A stretch of DNA of 64,000 nt from Ricinus communis (Eukaryota; Streptophyta; Magnoliopsida; Malpighiales; Euphorbiaceae): positions 4,784,001 through 4,848,000 of the forward strand of contig NC_063263.1 of NCBI RefSeq assembly GCF_019578655.1, in the 5' to 3' direction. The notes under the pieces were generated by a model. It did no database searches, was not told the DNA's origin, and saw only the letters and a program-made list of their open reading frames with translations. The translations under genes and the position numbers were made by a program. Each line of letters opens with the position of its first letter. The stretch's first letter is position 1. Shown in pieces: positions 23,201-36,352 of the stretch.

Positions 23201-25415
23201 TCAAGGCTTGAAGGAAGGAGGTTTCCTAATCTTTGTAGCTTGCTCAAAGCCATATGCAATCTCTATAAGTTTTGGCTCACTGCCTTTTACTCCTCCAAAG
23301 CAAATGCCAAAAGGCACCCCCTTACTGTCATAGCCTGCAGGAACACTTATTCCTGGATATCCTCCAATGGCAAGTAGAGCTGAGAAACTTGTGCTTACCG
23401 AATAAAATGGACTCACCAATGCGTCTAGTTTATGCTTCCTCACTAATTTCTCCAGCCCATTTCTTGAAAGTTCTTTTAAATTAGGTAATGCTAACTTCAG
23501 TATTTTTTCAGCATCAGCATCCGTCAAAGAGTTGGCTACTTCGAAGATGTTTTGGTGATATTCTTTTGTCTTTTCCTGCACAACCATTGCAGCAAAATCA
23601 ACCCACATTGTCGTACTTGTCATATTTATTGAAGTATTCTGCGTATTTGCATCCTTACTTACCAAGTTGGAGAATTTCTCATTGAAGGCAATCAGGTCCC
23701 TTAAGGAATGTACTGGGGATTTCACCAACTGTTTTAGGTATATATTGATCGCTGGCTTAAATTCAGCCACCAGAGCAAAAAATTCGCCACTTTCATTGGA
23801 ATTTACGATCTCAGTACTATTGCAAATTTCCAAATGGTCTATTACAATTGCGCCTTTTTGTCTAATTAAGATTGCAAAGAAAATGTAAACACCATATTAA
23901 TAGTTGCAGCATATGACCAGTAGAATACTTGGGAGTCCTGGTTTTTGTTACCTTAGGGTGTGGAGGTGGCGTGTGAAAGCTTGAGCTACAACAGATCCTT
24001 CATCATTGTTGAACTTGAAGAATGGATCTCTCACTATCCCCAATCGCTTCCCTTTAAGGCCTTCAGGCTTAAGAAACCGCTTGTAGCCACCTTTTGGAAT
24101 GAACTTTACTGCAGCTCCAGTTGCATGGTCATTGTGATCGAAGCCTGCGATGGTATCAAGAACATAAACTGCATCTCTTACAGTCCTGCACATAGGCCTG
24201 CTCCATCCAACATGTGACATGTCCACTATTAAGTAGAATCCACGATATCAATTCACAATTATTTGCAATTTCATGTTCAATTTAGTCCAAATTTCTATTA
24301 TGGAGGAAAAAGAAAATTAAATATTCAATATGGATGGGTCTTTGTTTAATTGGAAAAGGAATGGATCTTAAGTTCTTATAAAGAAATTAAAATTTCTACT
24401 GGCTAGATGCCTTGCAATAATTGATTTCTCCTGCACCTGTGAAAGAGATACGTTCTTAACCTATACAAAGTTCTTGAAAAAAGAAAAGGCGTGAAAGAAT
24501 ACTGCAAAGCCAATGAGAAATATTAATTGAACATCACCTACCCAACAGTATCCTGTCTGGGGGAGATTGGAACAACTCCAGCTCTACTAGTGAGACCAAC
24601 GGTTGGTTTGATACCCACTACTGAGTTAGCACTGGATGGACATAAGATTGAGCCATCAGTCTCAGTCCCTATTGATACTGCTACCAAATTTGCTGCAAAT
24701 GATATTTCAGACCCGCTACTTGACCCACAAGGATCTGCTGATAGAACATAAGGATTCTGCAAACGAAATAAACTCATAGCGTAGTGCCTTAATAATGTTT
24801 TATCTACCACAAAATCAAAATCATTTGGCTGACTGAAAATACTTGAGAAATTATCATTAAAAGACTTGGTTCTTGAGTCTCGACACATACCTTTCCTTGG
24901 CCACTTCTTGCACAATAACCGTTAGGCAGATGATTGGATCTGAAAGCAGCCCATTCAGTCATACTAGCCTTCCCTAATATGATAGCTCCAGCTCTCCTCA
25001 ACTTTGCCACAACACCTGCATCCCGCGGCACGACTGAGCCAAGCAGCGCATAGGAGCCAGCAGTAGTGTTGAGCTTATCTTTGGTGGCAATATTATCCTT
25101 GAGCAGTATAGGAATGCCATGTAATCTATGCCGAGATCCATGTGCTTTAGCCTTTCGTTCTTGGTCAGCCTTGTCAGCTAGACTGAGAGCGTCAGGGTTC
25201 ACTTCTATGACTCCTCGGAGAAGGGGATTGAGCGTTGAGATTTCTCTGAGGTAGAAGTGAACAAGTTGTCTGGAAGTTAGTTGCTTATGCTTGAAAGCTA
25301 GTTGAAGATCATCTATAGTGAATTCTTTAATTGAAAATGCAGAAGTAATGTTTGTAAGGAACCCACATAATAATATGGATGCAAGAATCAAAACGAGTGG
25401 TGAACTGGTAGACAT
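23201..25415 (-). CDS. Amidase-signature hydrolase AMI-2, intact, five exons
   Basis: Exons on the minus strand: 24891-25415, 24542-24756, 23952-24197, 23663-23861 and 23201-23575. All introns are GT-AG, phases agree, and the total of 1560 nt encodes 519 aa plus stop. Residues 1-26 look like a signal peptide. The amidase-signature core contains the catalytic Lys in LLKDN (K106), the cis-Ser in CGSSSGS (S187) and the nucleophile Ser in GTETDGS (S211). The spacing of 24 between the two serines is that of the family. The C-terminal IGGYPGISVPAGY and FGGVKGSEPKLIEIAYGFEQAT motifs are complete. It belongs to the plant 'probable amidase' group whose substrate is unknown; it should not be equated with the indole-acetamide hydrolase AMI1. 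Intron 4 is 87 bp, open and in frame, so retention would add 29 residues. Confidence 0.93.
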
Positions 25416-26158
25416 AAGCTTAGCTTAGCTAATTTGAAACATGCAAGTAGCTGAGTTTTGGTGTGAAGGAGATGAGAAATGGCGTACAGTAGATATGGAC
25501 AACTCTTTTTCCTTTATGTTGGATTCTTGCGATAGCAAAAAACATGTGTGGCATCAAATGCACAACAAATCAGTAGTTCATGTGCCACAACCAAAACATG
25601 TGTAGCATCTCAAGTTGGCCAGAATGCTACTGCAAGATGAGCCAAAACTGATTCATGACTAAGGGAAGAGGTTTACAGCTTCGATATCAAAGGCCAACAG
25701 ATCCCTACTTCCTTATATATATATATATTTCAGTTAATCATCCGTCAGATATGCTTTATATACATTAATGATATTAACTAATAATTTATCTTCAATATTT
25801 CTGTCAAAAAAAAAAAAATATATTCGGTTCCAATTTTAAAATAGTTATTTCTCTTATGGGTAAATAGGATAATAGAAAATGATTGTCCAACTTAGCCGCT
25901 TGAATTTCCTTTTCTTAATTTTATTTAGTAGAAGTCAATGTTGGTTATATAACATGGGATACTCATTTTTTTTATTAATCATAAAATAATGATATTAATG
26001 GATAGAGATAAAAAGACTCTAACTTAAAAGATTATTAATTTTAATAAGTAAGAATATCATCCAACAAGTTATTTATTAGTTGGCAACACCTTATTATTAC
26101 GATCATCTTCTTATGCTTTGGTAAATTATACTTGATAATAGAGCATTATGAGCTAACC
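25416..26158. other. Upstream region of AMI-2
   Basis: Presumed promoter and 5' leader of AMI-2 (first 300 bases), then AT-rich DNA up to the Gypsy LTR. A short ATATAT run lies at about 25717-25728. No clear TATA box is placed correctly. Confidence 0.35.
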
Positions 26159-26587
26159 TGTTATGCTCAAAGATAAGTTTGACCAAGTTTGTATCCTATT
26201 ACAACAAAAATTACAAAAGATTGTCTCATGGACAGACTCTATTCAGAGAGTCCTACCTGATCTAGAACTCTTCAGACAGCCAAGATAACGAGTTCTATTG
26301 TTACTATGCAACCTATATTTATAGAATTTCACTTCTAATAGGACAGGAAGACGTTCTACGCCTATATAAAGAACCACTATACCATATTTACAAGTACATG
26401 CTACTTTACACATTCATTATACTTAAGTCACCATTTCACAAATTATTGACTTAATCATCAGAGTAAGTGGCCAAACAAACCCGTCCGACACTTTCTAACT
26501 ATCTTTGTAAGTACTCCGGAGATCGGATTAGCTCTTGGAGATCTTGTTGATAGCTTAGTCTTTGACCGAGTTATCAATTATTCCCAT
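26159..26587 (+). repeat. Gypsy 5' LTR (approximate limits)
   Basis: It starts TGTTATGCTC and is taken to end at CCCA near 26587, before a GTGGGAAAC word that normally follows the primer site in such elements. A TATA box, CCTATATAAA, is at 26361-26370. No 3' LTR is present for comparison, so the limits are inferred. Confidence 0.5.
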
Positions 26588-26638
26588 TTGTGGGAAACTC
26601 TGTGCAAAATGCTTCGTTTCCTTACCTCATTAAGGTAA

Positions 26639-28700
26639 ATGACATCTAGTCAAAATCAAAGTGGGGATGTTCTCCCGACAGGGACTGGAGTTGGAGCCAG
26701 TAATCTACCTGTTAGATCTTTAATTTCTCTGCAGGTCAATCAACGAATCCCAGGTCCTCTTGGACCGATAATACCATTTTCTCAACCTTGGAGAAGGAAT
26801 CTCTTTGATCAATACCCGTCACTTGAATATATCTTTAACAGAAATTATACCTGGATAGGTCCACCACCCATGGAGGATATCTTGGTTTCCCGGCAAAGGG
26901 AGATGGGGTAGAGAATTTCAGCACTTATATCTCAGCCACCATTCTTTCCGTCACCCATCACACCTCAGAGTCAACCTCCACCATCTAGTCTTTCTCAAAG
27001 TCCTTGGCAGCCAACACTAGAGGACATTGTCAGTGTGTATAATCAACAAGTGGAGGAGATGAAAAAGTATTATAAGAGTGTTTTTGCCTAGACGCTCGCG
27101 AGGCAAGCTACACCGACTAGCACCAGCTGAGCTCCAAAGACAATCGAGCACACCATTGATATTGGTCTGTCACCGACCATCCAAATTTTAGGACCACGAA
27201 TACTGGATGGAGGATAATTGGTCTAAAAAAAGGAATAACTGAGTTATAGATACCGATCTCTCAAACTCATGACTCTACATGGACTGAATAGACGATCAAT
27301 AAGAGAATAAATGATGCTTTGAAAAAGTATCATATCGAAAGAATAATGAGAAATGAAGTCCTCTCTAAGGGTAATCCCTTGTGCTCGAGAAACTGAGATT
27401 ACCGCCTTTGAAATCCTATAATGGTTTGGGGGATCCATTAGGCCAATGTTAATAATTTTAATATCAAAATGGAGTTGCATAATGTATCATATCCAATTAG
27501 GTATAGAATCTTTCTAAAAACTCTAAAGGGAAGTGCTCATAAGTAGTATCAGAGCTTACTAGATGGCTTGATATATAACTTTGCTATGCTTGCAGAATTA
27601 TTCAAAGCTCGATTCATCACCAGCATACCTCCAAAAAAGAGATCCAGTGACTTAAAGAAGTGTATTGAGAGATGAGATGAGAGTTAAAGACACTTGTTGA
27701 AAGATTCAATAAGGAGGTTGTTCAGGTAGAGAAGCTTAACCAAGATATAGCCATAGATGCAATGACTGACAATATCTATAACGACCCAGAACCAGATCAC
27801 ACGAGATATTATCCGCTTTGGCCCCCACCGATCTCACGGTTTTGTTCCTTTGGCGGGTTCAAAAACTTTCCAGGAGGTCACGCATCCTGGAATTTCTCTG
27901 AACTAAGCACGTTTAACTTTGGAGTTCCTATAACTCCACAGCCAAATAACCAAAAAACACTTCATGTGATTAGCTCTAACTCTTTATATATATGTTATAA
28001 ACCATTCTCCGCCCAATTTCGATGTGAAATTCGAATAATTCATGTATCCCTGTACTTTAGAGTGCTTCCATCCTAGAAGTCTGCCAGAAGCTGCTCCTTG
28101 TCTAGGCATCCTATCCTTGCCCGGCGTCCACTTTCCGCCCTCATCGGACCGCTTCTCTATGCCAGGCTATCATAATACCTACATGAACAAGTTCAAAGAT
28201 TCACTAACTATCGGCCCGCCAAAGTCGTATGTTGAGCTTATGGACTGAGCTTATAGCTTCATCAGGTTAGATGAAGACTACTGAGATGGAAAGAGAACCA
28301 ACTATGATAATCGGTCAAAAGGGAAAGCTGCGCAGCCCAAGCTAGGTATAAGGATGATAAGAGGAGTGATTCCAACAACAATAACGAGAAATATATTGTT
28401 CCTCTGAACACATCAAGGATAAACATCTTGATATGGATTCAAAAGAAGAAATGAGATATCAAACATCCAAACCCTGTGAGGGAGAAAATTGCAGACTCCA
28501 AAAATAAAAACAAATTATGTAAGTTCTATAATGGTCATGGGCATTGATACAGAGGATTGTATTCACCTCAAGAAAAAGATTGATTGATTGATTGATTCAA
28601 AAGGGGCACCTCAAAGGATTTGTTGTTGGAAATGAGGACCAGTCAAATAGAAATAGAAGCTCCAGGGACTCCATATGATCAAGGGATAGGGATAAAAAAG
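26639..28700 (+). pseudogene. Gypsy gag remnant
   Basis: An open frame of 90 codons at 26639-26911 starts the polyprotein with a Pro/Gln/Ser-rich N-terminus. Later pieces are separated by stops and shifts up to the nucleocapsid region near 28500 (KLCKFYNGHGH-like, with an altered zinc knuckle). Not functional. Confidence 0.6.
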
Positions 28701-28859
28701 GATCCCTATGGAAAAAAAATCTAAAAAGGAAGATATTTATATGACCTTTGGTGGAGCTATGTCTGTAGCTAAGAACTCCAAAAGAAAAAGAAGTTGAGTT
28801 ATGATGGCTGAGAATGAAAAGCCCTCAAATATACTTTTTTTAGAGAAGGACAGAGAAGG

Positions 28860-29330
28860 AATTGAAATGCCTCATCAAGATGCTTTGGTAATCTCGAGAC
28901 TCATTGAAAATTACTCGATAAGGAGGCTATTTCTGGATCATAGAAGCGTAGTCCACATCATGACTTTGTAGTGCTACAAAGCCATCAGTGGAGGAGTAAT
29001 GAATATGAAGCCGTGTACGACCCCTTTACTCAGATTAGATGGCCAGCTAGCCTTTAGGGTCAGCTGAGTTACTGGTAGAGCTCGAAGAAGAAATGAAAAA
29101 AGTGGATAGGAATCAAGAGTCCAACTAAGAAGTGGTGAATTTCCTTCATGATAATCGATATTCCATTTGCATACAATGTAGTCTTCGGATGACCTATGTT
29201 GATGGAGACAATGGCAACTACGAGCATCAATTATCTTAAGATGAAAACTTTGACTTCTAAAGGAGTCATTACTGTGCTTGGTAATCAAAAGATGGTAAGA
29301 GAATGCTATCTTACTACGCTGAAAGGGACA
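28860..29330 (+). pseudogene. Gypsy protease region remnant
   Basis: A stretch translating as RRLFLDHRSVVHIM near 28920 sits where Gypsy elements have the aspartic protease active site (usually D-S/T-G). The catalytic motif is not intact and stops follow. Confidence 0.5.
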
Positions 29331-29516
29331 TGCCAAGCACTTCCTCTAGAAGCTTTGATGCACCCAAATATGGAGGGCCTACTAAAAGCAGAGCTAATAG
29401 GATAGCTAAGAAAGTTCTCTTTGGAAGGAGATCCAGAGAAAGCAGGTCAGCTCAGCACTGAATTATTCGACCAGGTGATTCAGAGCATAGAACAAACACT
29501 CGCTAAGAAGAAGAAT

Positions 29517-29598
29517 ATGTTTACTAGTTCGCCTTCCAAGATAGTCGGTCGATCCATATGTTTACTAGTTCGCCTTTTAAGATAGTCGGTCGATACAA
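29517..29598 (+). repeat. 41-bp tandem duplication inside Gypsy pol
   Basis: Two adjacent copies of a 41-base unit beginning TATGTTTACTAGTTCGCCTT differ at only a few positions. The duplication adds length to the linker between protease and RT and helps break the frame. Confidence 0.85.
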
Positions 29599-29739
29599 GT
29601 ATAATCTCCCATCAGCTGAATGTCAACTTGAGATTTAAGTCGGTCAGGCAAAAAAAGAGAAGCTTTAGTCCTGAAAGGCAGAACACCATATCAAAAAAAA
29701 GTCAACAAGCTCCTAAAGGCTGAATCATTAGACTAGTAA

Positions 29740-30240
29740 TATACCCTGATTAGGTAGCAAATGTGGTTTTGGTCAAAAAGTCAAATGAGAAATAGAGGAT
29801 GTGCGTTGATTTCATCGATCTGAATAAGGCTTGACCAAAAGATAGCTATCCTCTCTAGTATTGATCAATTAGTTGATTCAATGAATGGTTATGAAGTATA
29901 CACCTTTGTTGATGCTGCTCAGGGGTATCATCAAATCAAGATGTATAAGTCCGACGAAGAGAAGACTTCCTTTCTCATAAACATAGGTACCTTATGTTAC
30001 ACAATGATGCCTTTTAGTTTGAAGAACGCTGAAGCAACATACCAAAGATTGGTAAACACTATGTTCAAAGATTAAATCGATAAAATTGTGGAGTATATAT
30101 GGATGATATGATCGTCAACTCAGCTAGAGGTGAGGATCATACTATAGATCTAAAAGAGGCAATCAACATCTTAAGAAAGTACCAGCTCAAGCTAAATCCT
30201 GATAAGTGTGCTTTTAGTATCAAAGTTGGAAAGTTTTTAG
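29740..30240 (+). pseudogene. Gypsy reverse transcriptase remnant
   Basis: Readable motifs in order: RMCVDFIDLNKA, an open stretch at 29881-30075 with TFVDAAQGYHQIKM, MMPFSLKNAEATYQRL, then the catalytic box YMDDMIV near 30105 in a shifted frame, and KLNPDKCAF. At least four stops or shifts break it. Confidence 0.85.
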
Positions 30241-30439
30241 GGTTTAGGGATAGAGATTAATCTCGAGAAAATCAAAGCAATAATGGAGATGGGACCACCA
30301 AGCAGTATTAATGAGGTGCAGAAGTTAAATGGCGGAATAATAGCCCTTGATCGGTTCATCCCATGCTGAGCCAAAAGATGCCTACCATTCTTCAAAACTT
30401 TAAAGAATGTTAAGAATTTCGAGTGGACCGAGGAGTGTT

Positions 30440-31000
30440 AGAGAGCTTTCGAAGAGTTGAAGAGGTTAAATTCGCCACCCTTACTTAGTAGACCTTTGAG
30501 TGGGGAAAATCTGTATTTATATCTTGTAGCGACCAAGGACACTGTCGCCTCTGTGCTGGTTAGAGAGGAAGATGGCGAGCAAAAGCCTACCTATTACACA
30601 AGTAAGGTCTTGAAGGGAGAAAAAACTAGATACCCTATAATAAAAAAGTTAGCCTTGGTTATCATTACCACTATTATTAAGCTCAGACAGTATCTCTAAA
30701 CGCACACGATAATAGTCAGAACAAATTAGCCATTAAGAAAGGCATTACATAGGCTAAAGACATCTGGACGACTCGTCCATTGGTCAATTCAGGTGGGAAC
30801 CTTTGATGTTCGGTATGAAATGAGGAAAGCGATAAAAGCATAAATACTAGCTGATTTTGTGGCAGAGATGAGCAATGCCCGAAAATATAGAGAAAGTTGA
30901 TGAGGCACTTGTCAGATGGACGTTGCATATTGATGGAACGTCTAATATCTATGGACGAGGAGCATGCATACTACTAGAGTAACAAAACAATGTTCAACTC
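30440..31000 (+). pseudogene. Gypsy RNase H remnant (tandem)
   Basis: An open frame at 30457-30699 contains the Ty3 RNase H region (YLYLVATKDTVASVLVREE, PTYYTSKVL). After stops there follow HWSIQVGTFDVRY, ADFVAEM and, near 30920-30980, WTLHIDGTSN, which resembles the start of a second RNase H. Confidence 0.7.
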
Positions 31001-31060
31001 AGAAGCTCGGTAAAAATTAACTTTAAAGCCTTTAATAATTTATCGAGTATGAAGAATTAC

Positions 31061-34000
31061 TTGAAGGTTGAAAGATGGTTTAAAAATTAAAAGTTTAAAA
31101 ATTAACGTTGCATATTTTTCTTGGTTTCCTTGAAAATTAAGTAAAGAAAAATAAAATTTAACAAGACAAAAGACATACAAATAAAAATATCAGAGTTGAA
31201 CTCGAAATCTCATCCAAAAGTAAACTGCTCATACCACTTTTAAATTATTATTTGAAGAATTCTTTTAATTTTTTTAGTTCAAATTTAATAGCTAGCTTAC
31301 TCAGTAATGCAAAAAATAATATTATGTTAAGAAATTGGTACACACATAATCATTAAGATTTTCAATTTTTTTTGTAAAATAATGGAATGTCTTCTTCACA
31401 TCTGCTGCTTAAAACTAGAGTCAACTTGTATTTATTATAGTAAGAGATGGTGACTGCAGATCCTTTCTTTTACAAGAGGTCCGGAGGTGGCACATACAGT
31501 TAGCAGGCCATATATCTTTAGCAGCAAAGCTCATCTACAACAGCTTTAGGGACATCAGCTAATCACAAACAAAACATTTAAAACATCAATACCACTAAAA
31601 ATATACCGACAACTATTAACCTGTAAATTCAATTAAAAAAAACCCACAAATATTTACTTACCAAATCGACCAAACAAATTAAAAATTAAAAAATGTGCAC
31701 CTTACTTGTGATTAGGGTACCTAAAAAAACTCTCTGGATTTTGGTCTGTCCACCTGGTGCCTTCACCTTCATACCTCTATCTCCACACCTGCAGAATTTT
31801 GGAGATCCATTATAAAAAATCTCCTTATTTAATCGTGTTTCTAGCTTGCTGAGGTGGAGGAGGAAGAAGAAGCCATCGCTCTAACTCTCCAAAATCTCCC
31901 TGGACTTTTTATTCTTGAAATAACCCCATTTTCTCCTTGCGCAATTTCTAATTTCAATTTTTAGGTTTCCTCCCTATATAATATCGCAGGTAAGAGAAAG
32001 ATAAAGGATTTATTATTGTTATTATAGTCCCATATCAGTTGCCACATCAGCTAAGAGAAATTATTTGTTTATTCCTACAAGAAGGTTTAATTAAGGGCTT
32101 AAGATGTAGCAAGAATATTTTCTCATGTGTTTTTGTGCCAAAAAAAGATTAAAGGCCTCGCTAAAAACATTAGGAGCACATATGCACCTTCTCCCTTGAA
32201 AGATCGGTGAACCAGACCCATCTTTTTTATTTTTCTTTCTCATTTCATTTTGTTTTTTTATATAGTTAATTGAAAAACCATGGTTAAAAAAATCAATTTT
32301 TAGATTAACCGAACCAATAATTAACCAAATATTTGGTTAGGTTTTTAGTTCAAATAAAAAAGAAAACTGAATGGTCAGTTTTTGTATGCATAATTCGGTT
32401 AAACTAATCATCCTCACAGCCAATAATGACAACTCACTAATAACTTATTATATTAAACATATAGGGTCTATCTTGAAAATATATATAAATTGAAAAAAAC
32501 CCTTAAAAGTTGGCATTTGACATGACGAGTTAATCAATAAAATTTCATTTCCAACAGTGACGTCAGTAAAAAAAGGTTGAATAATTGTAGACACCCTAAA
32601 TTGAAACAAACATAGAAATATTGGCATCAAATAGAAAAAAAAAAAATTTAATACCAATTAGATATTACATCAGAAATTTTGACACTTATGGAGCAACTTA
32701 CCCCATTTTAACAAATTAAAATGAACTAGTGTATATATATAATACAAATAAAGCATGAAAATAATACCAAATTTTCTTACAAAAGACATTTAATTATTTG
32801 TATATGTTGCAAAAAAATGTAATTTTTTAATGATTTTTTTATCTAAAATCTTAGTTCTGGATTAAAATCTGATTCTTTTATGGTCAAATTCTTTGATTTT
32901 TAAGGGTTAAAATCTGATTTTTTTCTTTGTACAATTTTATTTTTCTTAATAAAATTATGACATTATCATCTTCATCTTTCAGTTCTATATACCTTTTTAT
33001 TATTATAAAATTTAAATTATTGCTATAGATATAAAATCATTATTTTTTTAGCATCTTAAATGACTTTTTTTAATTTTATTTTAATTTTGTCTTTACATAT
33101 TTTAATTGTATTTTGATATAGTTTTGATATATTGTAATATTTTTTGAAATACATCTCTTTATTATCATCAAAATACACTAGCTGTTATAAAAAGAAATAT
33201 ATTATCCTTCAATTTATGAATACTAAATATAAAAATAATAAATAAAAATAATAAAATTTTCTCATTTGGTTGTGAATACTTGTTACTAAATTTTATATTT
33301 TATTTTATTTTATTCACAAAACTCCAATTTGTTTCATCTAAATCATTCAATTTTATTTTTATTTCAATTTACTCACTTCACAAATGAAAAATTGATATGT
33401 GGCAAAAATTATCAATGAAAAAACTAATTTAGAAAGATAAATATGACATTTATTACTTTTTTATTAGTAAGATGACTAAAACATAACTAAAATTAAAGTT
33501 AAATAATTGAAATAAAACAAATTAAAATTTTGAGACAAGAATGAAATTAAGTGTAAAATTTAATGACCATTTATATTATTTTTTCCACATAGCTTGTTTG
33601 ACAATGATGCATTATTTTAAATATTAAATGATATAATTTTGATATCTTTTTTTGTGATTAAATTTTAAAAATAAAAAATTGCATAAACAAAAAAAGTTAT
33701 TTATAATTTTTTGAAAAATAAACATAAAAAAAAATTTAAAAAAATTTAAAAAATAAAAATTTTAATGCCGTGTAAATTAGCTATCACTCAAATTAACTCT
33801 TATAATTTATATTTATATTTATATTTATATTTCAAGAAATATTATATTAAAAAGAAGATTTACTTTCGGCTGTGTTGCATTCAACCCATATAAGTATTAG
33901 ACAAAGGAAGAAGTCCTTTCTTATAATCGATACTAAATTAACCAATGTGGGTTAGGAAGTGGAAAAATGCATGTTTTAGTTACCTAAATAAAGCAACCAA

Positions 34001-34263
34001 ATTCTTTCCGAAGATTCTTATTTGGTATATATATCACAATTAATATGAGAGTGATATATATTTATGAGTGTTTTGTAATTTGATATTAAATTATTAATAT
34101 ATACTTCATCATTTAAGACTAATAAATATGTGTCAATTATCTATCCGTTTAGTTTGATGCATATATGGAGACATAAACTAAATCTAGGGAAGAATTTTTT
34201 AATTCTTCCAATGTTCCATGACAATTTATTCATATCCAAAGAATTTCTTTTGCACACGAAGTT
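31061..34263. other. Long AT-rich intergenic region
   Basis: No gene is supported in these 3.2 kb. A segment at about 32260-32410 is rich in AACCG and CGGTT words, as in decayed hAT-like termini. Very AT-rich runs fill 32700-33850. A less AT-rich part at 31440-32200 has no recognisable coding motif. Confidence 0.4.
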
Positions 34264-36352
34264 TCAAGCCTTGAATGTAGGAGGCTTTCTAATCTTAGTA
34301 GCTTGTTCAAAGCCATAAGCAATCTGAATCAGCTTAGGTTCAGTACCCTTCAGTCCTCCAAAGTTTATGCCGAAAGGCACCCCTGCATAATCATATCCTG
34401 CAGGGACATTGATTCCTGGGAATCCTCCAATTGCAAGAACAGGAGCAACTCCTGCACCAGGAGTTACTAATGCATCTAGCTTATTATCCCACATCAATTT
34501 CTGAAATCCATCTCTTGTCAGTTTCGCTAAATTCAGCAATGCTGCTCTCTCTGCCTTGCCTATTCCATTTGTGGCCTGGGCTGCAAGAAAGATGTCTTGG
34601 CCAAATTCCTCTATCTTCTCCTGCATGTGCATTCAACACATTTACGTTTATTTAGATCCAGGCTAGCCTGGAACCAATCTCTTTGCAAAGGAAAATGATG
34701 GGTGTTCAGTCATTCATTGTAATGACTCATTATACTAATCATTATCCCTTAGAAAAAAGATATAGGAAGGAGCGTAGAACAATAGACGGTCCCTCTGACG
34801 TTTCGCAAAATAGGAAATCTCATGCACTGGGAATCCCTAGGGAATATAAAGATATTGGTTTAATGTAAGAATATCGAACACTTACCACATCTGCAAATTC
34901 TTGGTTGAACTTTATAACTTCAGCCAAACTTCGGACTTGGGAAGCCACCAGCGTTTCCAAGTATGCATTTAAGGATATTTTAAACTCAGCCAACAATGCT
35001 GTTGCTTCTCCACTTGCGTTAGGATTTAAGATAGTATTGATGTTGGCTATTTCCAGATGGTCTACAATAATAGCACCTCCTTGTCTACATTTGAAAATTG
35101 ATTATCATGGTTATGCATGACAGAATATAGCTTGAATTAAGTGACGCGTTATTTCAATTATAGTTCTTGAAATTGGAAGCGCTACCTTAATGTTTGGAGA
35201 TGGTACTCGAAAGTTTGACTCTCGGCATTACTGGCAAAGCTCAAGAATGGATTCCTTACTACCCCAAGTCTCTTCCCTTTAAGCCCATAAGGCTTCAGGA
35301 ATTGCTTGTAGCCACCGTATGGAATGTGCTGAGATGCTTCCTTGGTTGCACCATCATTGTAATCTTCACCTACAATAGCATCAAGAACATACACAGCATC
35401 CGATACAGTCCTGCAGATAGGCCTGTCCCATCCACAGCCAAACAAATGTTACTTCAGTAGTCTTATTAACAATGTATCATATCTAGTTGCATTCTTATAT
35501 GATATGAGTAGTATAAGAAACCCACCCAACGGTGTCCTGTCTGAAAGAAACTGGGACTACCCCAGCTCGGCTTGTAAGACCAACTGTTGGTTTTATACCA
35601 ACTACTGAGTTGGCATTGGAAGGGCATAAGATGGATCCATCAGTCTCTGTCCCTACTGACACTGCTACCAAATTTGCTGCTACTGATATTGCTGGTCCAC
35701 TACTTGACCCACAGGGATCTGCCGATAGTACATAAGGGTTCTGCATGGAGACTCTGTCATTACATAACAAAATATAGTTCAGCAAAATTTATTTAAGGAA
35801 TTGACAAGTTTTTAGACCGTAACTCACCTTTCCTTGTCCACCTCTAGCACTAAATCCATTTGGCAGTTTAAGTGATCTAAAAGCAGCCCATTCAGTCATG
35901 CTAGCCTTTCCCAAAATGATAGCTCCTGTTTTCCTTAACTTCATCACAACACCTGCATCTCGACGCACTACTGATCGAAACAGTCCAAATGAACCAGCTG
36001 TTGTGTTCAGCCTATCCTTTGTTCCAATGTTATCCTTGAGAAGAACAGGAATTCCATGCAAGCCAACCAGTGAACCTGGTGCATTAACGCTGCGCTCGTA
36101 GTCTGCCTTATCAGCTTGGTAAAGGGCATCAGGATTTATTTCTATGAGTCCATTGAGGACTGAATTGAGTCTACGGATTTCTCCAACATAGAACTGAACC
36201 AGTTTCCTGGAGGTGAGTTGGTTTTGCTTAAAAGCAAGTTGGAGGTCATTTATGGTTGCTTCTCTAATTGAAAATGCATGACTTGTTATAGCTAGAAGAG
36301 TCAAAATAAGAGACGAGAAAAGGGAAAGGTTCAGTCGTTTATTAGTTTCCAT
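34264..36352 (-). CDS. Amidase-signature hydrolase AMI-3, intact, five exons
   Basis: Exons: 35828-36352, 35526-35740, 35186-35422, 34886-35084 and 34264-34620. All junctions are GT-AG, and the sum of 1533 nt encodes 510 aa plus stop with the same intron phases as AMI-2. Residues 1-26 form a signal peptide. Triad residues are K106 (LLKDN), S187 (CGSSSGP) and S211 (GTETDGS). The C-terminus carries IGGFPGINVPAGYDYAG and ends RKPPTFKA. Differences from AMI-2 include the tail of the cis-Ser loop (GPAIS in place of GSEIS) and substrate-side loops in exon 3, so the two copies may differ in specificity. It shares the upstream-clade features of AMI-1 and AMI-2 (GAIILGKASMTEWAAFRS). Substrate unknown. 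Confidence 0.93.

Larger units (their letters stand above)
26159..31060 (+). mobile_element. Decayed Ty3/Gypsy retrotransposon, 5' LTR through RNase H
   Basis: The order LTR, gag, protease, reverse transcriptase, RNase H and a second RNase H-like piece is readable on the plus strand with many stops and shifts. Integrase and 3' LTR are missing, so the element is truncated just after about 31060. A second RNase H-type motif (a DGTSN-like stretch near 30936) suggests the Tat/Ogre side of Gypsy, at low confidence. It lies between AMI-2 and AMI-3. Confidence 0.85.

Noticed and set aside
23201..23833. A single 210-codon exon spanning exons 4 and 5 of AMI-2
   Set aside because: A consensus GTAAGT donor and GTGCAG acceptor, conserved in position in the other copies, define an intron, although retention is possible.
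24804..24890. Extension of AMI-2 exon 1 as an unspliced open frame
   Set aside because: A perfect GTATGT donor at 24890 with the matching exon 2 shows this tail is intron.
28575..28600. GATT repeat as regulatory array
   Set aside because: A simple microsatellite inside decayed Gypsy sequence.
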